This document shows, one piece after another, positions 1 through 5,529 of a stretch of 10,085 nt of DNA; the first letter of the stretch is position 1, and each line of letters opens with the position of its first letter. The stretch spans positions 1 to 10,085 of the forward strand of contig JAOZRC010000142.1 of assembly GCA_029940345.1 (NCBI GenBank), written 5' to 3'. A model generated the notes under the pieces. It ran no database searches and had not been told where the DNA came from. It saw only the letters and a program-made list of their open reading frames with translations. The position numbers and the translations under genes are program-made. This stretch comes from Desulfobacterales bacterium. Lineage in GTDB: Bacteria; Desulfobacterota; Desulfobacteria; Desulfobacterales; JAUCGF01.

Positions 1-751
1 CCGCCTGCAAACCTTCCTCCGGCGTGAGATAGGGATTCATAAACTGGCGTTTCAAACGGCCGACTTGCAGATATTTATCAATCACCTCAATTAACCATCC
101 GACATACGAACCGGTTACTAACATCGGCGCAGTCTTAGATTCGACCACATCGTGAAAACTACCGGCTAAAGTTTTGTCCGGTCCGAACTGACGTTTCCTA
201 TCTGAGTAGATGTATTGCGTAATATTTTGAAATTCATCAATGATGACCATGGCCCGCCGGTTATAAAGATTGGCAAAGCGTTCGGGAGCCGTATAAGCGG
301 TTTTCCACATCAGACCGTAAAAGCCCATCTCCATATCTGTTACTATCGAATCGACATCATGGACGAAAAGGTCGGTCGCTTTTATTTCACCGTATTCCCG
401 AATTTGGGCCATCGTAAAAGGTCTATCAATCGGTGTCGGGTCTCTTTCAATAAAGGAGATGTATTGTGAGGCGAAGGTGCGGTAATATTCGATGGCAAAT
501 TCAGGAAACCATTTTTTGGTTTCGGCGATGCTGAAATAAAAGGGAATAATCATTTCGTCAGCGCTCCAAAGACGGTTGAAAATGCGCTGAACAATGGCGG
601 TTTTGCCGCTTTTGCGCCGCGCCAGAATCACCCTGGATTTGGATAGCCTTTTGGGGATGTTGTTAAGCCACTTGTCCAAAAGACGAAACTCTTTGGCGCG
701 TCCCACCAAAAGATCAGGATCGCCAATACGTTCCGCTAAAGGATATTGCAT
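1..751 (-). CDS. AAA-type P-loop ATPase, N-terminal part (runs off left edge)
   Basis: Partial gene: an ATG at 751 opens a frame without stops for 250 codons to the window edge, so the C-terminus is missing. The protein is an AAA/archaeal-ATPase-like NTPase. The start shows LLVGRAKEF (about residues 14-22), the usual lead-in of this class. A P-loop ARRKSGKT follows at 44-51; its first Gly is Ala, but the GKT core is intact. Walker B is AMVIIDEFQ at 167-175 with Asp172 and Glu173. A sensor-1-like hydrophobic strand ending in TGS lies at 210-215. No membrane segment or signal peptide is visible, so it is probably cytoplasmic. The start is supported by AAAAGGTG a few bases upstream. The gap to the upstream unknown gene is 26 bases, so the two are likely cotranscribed. 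Such ATPases occur in many settings (mobile elements, toxin-like or defence-like loci, orphan genes), and the specific role is not known. The ATPase class is secure; the function is not. Confidence 0.85.
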   Translation of the reverse strand, partial: MQYPLAERIGDPDLLVGRAKEFRLLDKWLNNIPKRLSKSRVILARRKSGKTAIVQRIFNRLWSADEMIIPFYFSIAETKKWFPEFAIEYYRTFASQYISFIERDPTPIDRPFTMAQIREYGEIKATDLFVHDVDSIVTDMEMGFYGLMWKTAYTAPERFANLYNRRAMVIIDEFQNITQYIYSDRKRQFGPDKTLAGSFHDVVESKTAPMLVTGSYVGWLIEVIDKYLQVGRLKRQFMNPYLTPEEGLQA

Positions 752-777
752 TATGAACACCTTTTCAGTTAAGGCTG

Positions 778-1335
778 TTAACTCATTTGACGATAAATCG
801 TAAAGCCTTTCAGGGTCACCTTACGGATATGATTGGCCGCTTCAAAATCGGTCACACGCTTCAAATCCCAATCACTGATTCCGGGAATTGCAACCACGGG
901 GTTAATTTCCACATATTTGTGTCGATAATACCCTTGGCCGCTGATTTTTTCCTGCTTTAAAATTCCCAGCAGGGTGTAATCCGAAACGGACGCGGCCATG
1001 ATATCTGTCATCCCATGCTCGCAACGGAGTTTGTTTAAGAAAAAATCAAGCGGATTGAAAGTCCATTTTTTGTGGAAAATTATCTGGCTGATTTTTTTTT
1101 GGTTTCCCTTAAGCCGAAAGTGCGCCGCTCTGCGGTTGTTCAGCACGGCCACGGCCGAAAAAGTATGGGTGCAGTCCCCCTCAGTTATAGTATGGTTGTT
1201 GAAGCTTAAATACTGAATATTTTTTGTTTCCGCGGGCATGCCGCACAGAATAAGAATTTCTTTGAGTTGGCGGTCATCCGGACGTGCCACCCGATTCACG
1301 GAATTAATTAAGTCATTGATATAATTTGGGCTCAT
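778..1335 (-). CDS. Hypothetical protein, about 185 residues, no recognised domain
   Basis: I do not recognise this protein. The frame ends with TAA at 778. Two starts are possible: ATG at 1344 (MVCMSPNY...) and ATG at 1335 (MSPNYIND...). I prefer 1335 because AAAGATGGTG, a fair ribosome-binding match, lies just before it, whereas the 1344 start has no spaced site. The protein is basic and mixed, without signal peptide, membrane helix, coiled coil or obvious metal-binding cluster. The first half has charged stretches (RPDDRQLKE near residue 19) and two aromatic/basic segments around 90-105. The C-terminal quarter (YYRHKYVEINPVVAIPG) looks like a beta-rich segment. It lies 26 bases upstream of the AAA ATPase gene, so it may act with that ATPase as a partner, substrate or adaptor; that is inference from position. 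Coding is supported by the long open frame in the same orientation as both neighbours and by the promoter candidate upstream. Confidence 0.7.
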   Translation of the reverse strand: MSPNYINDLINSVNRVARPDDRQLKEILILCGMPAETKNIQYLSFNNHTITEGDCTHTFSAVAVLNNRRAAHFRLKGNQKKISQIIFHKKWTFNPLDFFLNKLRCEHGMTDIMAASVSDYTLLGILKQEKISGQGYYRHKYVEINPVVAIPGISDWDLKRVTDFEAANHIRKVTLKGFTIYRQMS

Positions 1336-1455
1336 ACACACCATCTTTCAGTTCAAAAAATAACCAGGGAATACGATATCCTTCGCGTGTCGGACACCGT
1401 TCCATAGACATAAAGTTCGGCACTTTCAATCCCCCTCCCTTTCACTTAACTATAC

Positions 1456-1485
1456 TGTATACTACATTGGATAGGTTAATTTCAA
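1456..1485 (-). promoter_or_regulatory. Candidate sigma70 promoter for unknown gene and ATPase
   Basis: On the minus strand TTGAAA (1480-1485) is followed after 18 bases by TATACA (1456-1461), a good match to the -35 and -10 consensus with near-ideal spacing. Around the -10 the minus strand reads AGTATACAGTATAGT, with AGTATA repeated at a 7-base period, which could be an operator. Transcription would start near 1449, giving a leader of about 110 bases before the 1335 start. This would let the unknown gene and ATPase be transcribed separately from the helicase. Prediction from sequence only. Confidence 0.45.
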
Positions 1486-1537
1486 GGCCAATTTTAATTA
1501 TATTTTTCACAATATTTGGGCAGCCTTCATTTTGCCT

Positions 1538-1558
1538 GAAAAGTGGTTTACGCTTTTC
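1538..1558. repeat. Small hairpin, GAAAAG/CTTTTC arms
   Basis: GAAAAG at 1538-1543 and CTTTTC at 1553-1558 are perfect reverse complements separated by 9 bases. It sits only 3 bases from the larger inverted repeat at 1562-1635, so the two may belong to one folded or repetitive element. No long T-run follows on either strand. Confidence 0.4.
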
Positions 1559-1561
1559 GCC

Positions 1562-1635
1562 GGAGTGCCAAACTTACAGTTTTACACCATATAAGGGCCG
1601 TGCTGTTAACTGCTAAACTGTAAGTTTAGCACTCC
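1562..1635. repeat. Long imperfect inverted repeat, 21-base arms and 32-base loop
   Basis: The arms at 1562-1582 (starting GGAGTGCCAAAC) and 1615-1635 (ending TTTAGCACTCC) are reverse complements at 20 of 21 positions. The one mismatch (C1569 against A1628) would be a G-U pair in a minus-strand transcript, so RNA from the helicase gene could pair along the whole stem. Each arm is also a small palindrome, AAACT-N3-AGTTT. The element begins 24 bases after the helicase stop codon at 1660. It lacks the trailing T-run of an intrinsic terminator on the minus strand, so it may instead be a 3'-end stabilising hairpin, a REP-like or MITE-like repeat, or a paired operator. The structure is seen directly; the role is open. 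Confidence 0.75.
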
Positions 1636-1659
1636 TTCAAATTGTAAACTGATGACGTG

Positions 1660-4029
1660 TCAAATATCAACAAACGGTGTTTTTTTTTTCCATTCACATA
1701 TTTCATCCCGCCGCCACCCGGTGGCAACATTACGGATTTTTATCCCGGAGCTTCTTTGGGGATTGGGATGTGTCTGATTCAAACCGATTAGCAGGAGCAC
1801 TTCCCGGGCGCGACTAAACGCAGTGAAAAAACCGCGGTACAGATCATCAAAAGCACGATCTTTGCCCGATCTTTTGAGCGTTGCCAATTGCGGATGCTTC
1901 GGCCGGAGCAAATCTTCCAGCGCATGAGCAGGGCCTCCTCGGGTCGGAAACCGTTTGGAAGCGTGGTAGTGATGATCAGATTTAAAATCAGAGCCCACAT
2001 CAACGATTATTAGTGGCGCAACTGATTTTCGGCAATACCAGATAGGTAACACATTCAAACGATCCCGGGGAAATGGATCAATTAACGCTTCATCCATAGC
2101 AACGGTGCCGCAAGCGATCGGTCCGAGGAAATCGGTTAGCAGGTTTTCCACCGAAATGTCAGTGCTGGCGGGTTTATTATGCACCTGGCCGTTGAATCTT
2201 CTGATTCGGATACAGGCGGCCAATTGCCTGATGATGATTTTGAAGCAGACCTGGCCTTGAGGAGCATCTGTTATATAAGGTAACAATTTAGCCAGTCCGT
2301 AAACCAAATCATACACTGACATTGAAGGCGGCGATTTCTTATCAGTGTGCGGTAAATGAGGCTGCCAACCTCGTTTTACAAATTTTTTCAATTTATTGGA
2401 AGCTGATTTTCTTAAATACACCGATGCGGTTCGGCGCCAGTTTTGGAATGTATCAATCGCATCAGGATGTAATTTATCAGCGTTTATTTTTATTTTGGCG
2501 CCTTTGCCAAGACATTTCAATACAAGGCCGCCAAACAGGCATATATATTCGGTCGCATACAAATCATCGGCCCAGGGGTTGAACATTTTTATATTTTGCT
2601 TTTGCAGCTCTTGCCGCAAAAAGCCGGGCATTCTCAGGTTTTGTTTCCGGCCCTCGTAAGGGTCAGGGCATACAAGGCAACAATCACCGACATCGCCCTT
2701 GCGGGGCGTGCGTTGAATACGGGTGCCATTGGGAAGCAGGAAGCCCTTTTCACGAAAAATTTGGGCGATAAACGCGCTCAAACTGCGCGCCAGGGTCTGC
2801 GGGTCATCCCGAAACATCCCCAATACAGGCAGGTCATCCGAAACATCCGCTAAAACGCCGGAAGGTGGAATCATTTTGGGCTTAGGCTGAAAACGAATTT
2901 GTTGAAAAGCACCGTCGCACCGGATATAGGTATTGATAAATTGGATAATCGGACGTGTGGCGCAATAATTCGTTTTCAGATAAACTTTACGAGGTCTTTT
3001 TTTCAATGCAGCCAGACAGCGGCTTGGAAAATCAATGAAAAGTTCAACGGTTGCGCCTGAGTGACGCCGTAAACATTGATCATCATCTCCGGCAACGGTG
3101 ATGGCGCTATTCGACGCACGGGCCAATTCAAAATAGAGCGCTTCATGCAGTAAACTGGTTTCCTGGTATTCATCAATTAAAATCGCCTGAATCTGATTTC
3201 GAAAGGCTTGCAGGCGTTCAGTGCAAAGTTGTTCCAGGATTTCCTGTTTCAAAAGATCAATGTCAATAAACCTATTTTCAGCCAATGCATTTTGATAGTC
3301 ATCCAGGATATCGTTGAGCTGTTGGCGGATATCTTGTTGTATCCGCGGACCCATTCGCACAAACTTGGGCCAATCAATTTGATCCTGGATGCGACGTTTC
3401 CAAATTGACTGCAATATATGATTCATGGTGCCGTCTGGATGCCTGGCCTGTTTATCCGTGGGGATGAGTTCTGTTAGAAAGCGTTTTAATTCCTTATCTT
3501 TATAGCGCTCTTCTTCAAGGAAACCTTCTTTGAACAGCAAGGTTTGGGCGGTGCAATTGTCAATCCGGAAATAGGGTCGTGAGGCGCCTGAATCACAATA
3601 ATGGCGGAAAAGATAATCGCATAAGGTGTTTGGCGTTCCTGTAATAATCAGGCTGATATTGATATTGGCAACTTGCTTGCGTCGGGCCGGCGCGATCTTA
3701 CAGTTTTTTCGGATCGTATCGCTGAGTTGCAAGCTTCGGCGGATGATACGGCTGCGAAGTTTTATCGCCGTATCAGGTGTTTCGGCCAAAGCTAAAATCG
3801 TTTCAGGCTTAAAACCATCCACAAATATCAGCTTGAGGATGCGCATCACCAAACAGGCGGTTCGGCCTGTTCCGGGACCGGCCACAAGGAAAAGTGGCTT
3901 GTTAATTGGTGTTTCAATGGCATCCTGCTGGCGCGGGTCGGGGAGATAAGCGATTTGTCGGAGAGCGTTGTAAAATTGATGCAGTGTGATCATATTGTAA
4001 GGTTCGGAGCCCCGCTTTGGATTGATCAT
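1660..4029 (-). CDS. UvrD/Rep-family superfamily 1 helicase with degenerate catalytic motifs
   Basis: The 789-residue length suits a UvrD/PcrA/Rep-type 3'-5' DNA helicase, and landmarks occur in family order. A Q-motif-like DPRQQDAIETP is at 31-41 and a P-loop AGPGTGRT at 50-57. Motif II is LIDEYQET (284-291) and motif III VAGDDDQCLRRHSGA (312-326). Motif IV is TNYCATRPI (353-361), the LIIVDVGSDF strand is at 673-682, and motif VI is FFTAFSRAREVLLLIG (734-749). Catalytic residues are widely changed. The P-loop Lys is Arg56, motif Ia reads LAETPDTA instead of a TFTxKAA-like form, motif II ends in Glu where Asp is usual, and motif III lacks the usual Tyr/Arg pattern. The motif IV Arg is Cys356, and the segment before LIIVDVG (about 660-671) lacks HQxKGLEF. 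The frame is open throughout, with no frameshift. ATG 4029 gives the longest form; Met13 (position 3993), just before ITLHQFYN, is a plausible alternative, and neither has a strong ribosome binding site. DNA binding or a structural role is more likely than ATP-driven unwinding. Confidence 0.88.
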   Translation of the reverse strand: MINPKRGSEPYNMITLHQFYNALRQIAYLPDPRQQDAIETPINKPLFLVAGPGTGRTACLVMRILKLIFVDGFKPETILALAETPDTAIKLRSRIIRRSLQLSDTIRKNCKIAPARRKQVANINISLIITGTPNTLCDYLFRHYCDSGASRPYFRIDNCTAQTLLFKEGFLEEERYKDKELKRFLTELIPTDKQARHPDGTMNHILQSIWKRRIQDQIDWPKFVRMGPRIQQDIRQQLNDILDDYQNALAENRFIDIDLLKQEILEQLCTERLQAFRNQIQAILIDEYQETSLLHEALYFELARASNSAITVAGDDDQCLRRHSGATVELFIDFPSRCLAALKKRPRKVYLKTNYCATRPIIQFINTYIRCDGAFQQIRFQPKPKMIPPSGVLADVSDDLPVLGMFRDDPQTLARSLSAFIAQIFREKGFLLPNGTRIQRTPRKGDVGDCCLVCPDPYEGRKQNLRMPGFLRQELQKQNIKMFNPWADDLYATEYICLFGGLVLKCLGKGAKIKINADKLHPDAIDTFQNWRRTASVYLRKSASNKLKKFVKRGWQPHLPHTDKKSPPSMSVYDLVYGLAKLLPYITDAPQGQVCFKIIIRQLAACIRIRRFNGQVHNKPASTDISVENLLTDFLGPIACGTVAMDEALIDPFPRDRLNVLPIWYCRKSVAPLIIVDVGSDFKSDHHYHASKRFPTRGGPAHALEDLLRPKHPQLATLKRSGKDRAFDDLYRGFFTAFSRAREVLLLIGLNQTHPNPQRSSGIKIRNVATGWRRDEICEWKKKTPFVDI

Positions 4030-4062
4030 ACCACGCCGTATTCATGATCTTTTCCAAGCAAG

Positions 4063-4082
4063 TCTGACACCTGATTCTGACA
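4063..4082. repeat. Short direct repeat TCTGACA upstream of helicase
   Basis: TCTGACA occurs at 4063-4069 and again at 4076-4082 (period 13) in the 69-base gap between the helicase start and the TerB-like gene. A TTGCCA (minus strand, 4085-4090) lies just upstream, but no good -10 follows. It could be a paired regulator site or chance. Confidence 0.25.
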
Positions 4083-4098
4083 TTTGGCAACTTAGAAC

Positions 4099-4551
4099 TC
4101 AGGGTTCAATTTTCTGACCACATTCCGCACAAAATCTTGAGCCGGCGGGAAGAGTGATGCCACAAGCATCACATTTGGTTTCAGCCGATATCAGTCGCAC
4201 AAATTTTTTAGTTTCAGATACGATGACATTGATTTGCTCCTGGGACAGCTTAAGTACTTTGGCAAATGCCAGCATCGCTTTCTTTTCCTTGTCTGAAAGA
4301 TCGCCGTCGATCAGGGAAACCAGCAGCATATCTTCAAGGTTGCGGATTGTGTCGGAATAGCGTCCCACGGGGGTGATGTTATAATCACCGGCTTGCACCA
4401 GGCGAATTGCGGCTTGGGTGTTTTCTTCACTCAGTCCGTTTTTTTGGCGCACAAACGCAACAGCGCCTTGCTCTTTGTCAGTCACCTTGCCATCTGCTTG
4501 TGAAATCGCAATGACATTGGCAATATATGTGATTTGATCGGAGTTTCTCAT
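4099..4551 (-). CDS. TerB-like protein with C-terminal zinc ribbon
   Basis: A 150-residue soluble protein. Residues about 5-115 have the TerB/tellurite-resistance-like helical pattern, with two acidic helix-start motifs, ADGKVTDKEQ (19-28) and IDGDLSDKEK (81-90), each followed by an amphipathic helix. In the TerB family such acidic clusters can bind divalent metal. The tail, from 127, is a zinc ribbon with Cys127, Cys130, Cys141 and Cys144 (CDAC...CAEC). The start at 4551 is well supported by AAGGA at 4559-4563 with a 7-base spacer. It lies 141 bases downstream of pyrK and 69 bases upstream of the helicase, all in one orientation, so cotranscription with the helicase is possible. TerB-like domains occur in stress, membrane-associated and phage-defence settings, and many stand-alone TerB-zinc ribbon proteins have no assigned role. 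Tellurite resistance should not be assumed, as no other ter genes are present. Confidence 0.8.
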   Translation of the reverse strand: MRNSDQITYIANVIAISQADGKVTDKEQGAVAFVRQKNGLSEENTQAAIRLVQAGDYNITPVGRYSDTIRNLEDMLLVSLIDGDLSDKEKKAMLAFAKVLKLSQEQINVIVSETKKFVRLISAETKCDACGITLPAGSRFCAECGQKIEP

Positions 4552-4576
4552 ATTTTAATCCTTATTAAGGACGCGG

Positions 4577-4586
4577 CTGAATTCAG
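4577..4586. repeat. Perfect 10-base palindrome in TerB upstream region
   Basis: CTGAATTCAG is a perfect palindrome 26 bases upstream of the TerB-like start, in the 141-base gap after pyrK. A second small palindrome, CCTTA-T-TAAGG (about 4560-4570), overlaps the ribosome binding site. Either could be an operator, but both are short. I find no convincing promoter or T-rich terminator in this gap. Confidence 0.2.
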
Positions 4587-4692
4587 TTATTCGTTTCGTA
4601 TCAACAATTCAAATCAATTGCAACCGGATTAACATGTTCAGTTTTCAGTATTCAATGTTTAGCATCAACGCCCTGAAATCTGGCACCTGCCC

Positions 4693-5529
4693 TCAAAATC
4701 GAATCTCATCCGCATTAAACACCGGGCCATCAATACATGTGTGCAGATATTTAGCCGATGGTTGGCGGATTTCAACCGCACAACCCAGGCAGGCGCCCAC
4801 GCCACAGGCCATGACAGTTTCGATCGACAATTGGCAGCGGACCTGGTAATGACGGGACAGTTCGGCCACCGCTTTGAGCATTCCGGAAGGACCGCAAGCA
4901 TATATCATATCCGGCGGCTGGGTTTGTATCCGGGTTTTCAATGGAACCGTCACCAACCCTTTTGCACCGCTGCTGCCATCATCGGTGGTCAGAATAAGTT
5001 GGATGCCCATACTTTGAAAATCATCCTGGCAGAGCAAATCCGTCTGCGAATAGCCGCCCATGAATACGGTTATATTTTCAGGTGCGATGCCTTTGTCTAT
5101 CAGCGTTTGTCCCAGGAGTACCAGCGGCGCTACGCCAATGCCGCCAGCTACGAGACAGATTGAGCGATCATTTCCGGTTACATCAAAGCCATTGCCTAAC
5201 GGCCCCAAAACGGTTAGATGGGTTCCCTTTTTAACCTGTGAAAGCGCGGCGGTGCCATTTCCGACAACTTTGCAAAGCAGTTCAAGGCCGGTTGCCATGC
5301 CATCAGTATAAATCAGATTGCAGATTGAAAACGGACGGGAAAGTAACGGCCAGTTGCGATTTTCTAAACGCACCATTACAAATTGTCCTGAAACGGCCTG
5401 AAAGCCCGGTTTAAAACAGGACAGACCCAGTTGAAAACAGGAGGAACTAATCTTTTTGTTCCACAACACCTTGGCTTGATGATCACGCTGTTTGATCGCA
5501 TGGCCTGTTTGGGGGCTTATTTCAGTCAT
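4693..5529 (-). CDS. pyrK: Dihydroorotate dehydrogenase electron transfer subunit (PyrK-type)
   Basis: A 278-residue flavin/iron-sulfur reductase of the ferredoxin-NADP reductase superfamily. In the PyrDB complex, PyrK carries FAD and a [2Fe-2S] cluster and passes electrons from the PyrD flavin to NAD during pyrimidine synthesis. The FAD-binding barrel contains LLSRPFSIC (62-70). The nucleotide-binding half has LVAGGIGVAPL (126-136) and YACGPSGML (210-218). The C-terminal cluster ligands are Cys242, Cys247, Cys250 and Cys265, spaced CxxxxCxxC and ending in the PyrK-like TCIDGPVFNADEI. All key residues are present and the length is normal with a slightly long N-terminus. ATG 5529 overlaps the upstream nuclease stop as ATGA, indicating translational coupling. 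No pyrD gene lies in the window; the next gene downstream is TerB-like, so PyrD must be encoded elsewhere or this copy serves another oxidoreductase. NfnA- or sulfite-reductase-B-like relatives are alternatives, but the C-terminal motif favours PyrK. Confidence 0.88.
   Translation of the reverse strand: MTEISPQTGHAIKQRDHQAKVLWNKKISSSCFQLGLSCFKPGFQAVSGQFVMVRLENRNWPLLSRPFSICNLIYTDGMATGLELLCKVVGNGTAALSQVKKGTHLTVLGPLGNGFDVTGNDRSICLVAGGIGVAPLVLLGQTLIDKGIAPENITVFMGGYSQTDLLCQDDFQSMGIQLILTTDDGSSGAKGLVTVPLKTRIQTQPPDMIYACGPSGMLKAVAELSRHYQVRCQLSIETVMACGVGACLGCAVEIRQPSAKYLHTCIDGPVFNADEIRF

Larger units (their letters stand above)
1345..1659. other. 315-base intergenic region between helicase and unknown gene
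   Basis: This is the largest non-coding stretch of the window. Reading leftward from the helicase stop it holds a long imperfect inverted repeat (1562-1635), a small hairpin (1538-1558), an AT-rich segment (about 1480-1510), a sigma70-like promoter candidate (1456-1485), and then a leader of roughly 100 bases to the unknown gene. A plus-strand open frame here overlaps these elements, has no convincing domain and looks spurious. Confidence 0.7.

Noticed and set aside
1326..1616. Plus-strand 96-codon open frame across the intergenic region
   Set aside because: It has no recognisable domain or ribosome binding site, overlaps the inverted repeat and the minus-strand promoter candidate, and its composition follows the AT-rich spacer.
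3686..3706. CTTACAGTTT within the helicase gene as another copy of the intergenic repeat arm
   Set aside because: Only about 10 bases match, inside coding sequence, with no inverted partner.
4099..4551. Tellurite resistance operon
   Set aside because: Only a TerB-like domain is present; no TerC, TerD or other ter-type gene lies nearby.
4620..4670. Degenerate TTCA-rich run (TTCAGTTTTCAGTATTCAATG) as a tandem repeat or CRISPR remnant
   Set aside because: The units are 4-8 bases, irregular and without spacers; this is low-complexity intergenic sequence.
4741..5163. Plus-strand 140-codon open frame opposite pyrK
   Set aside because: It is antisense to a well-supported gene and has no domain of its own.
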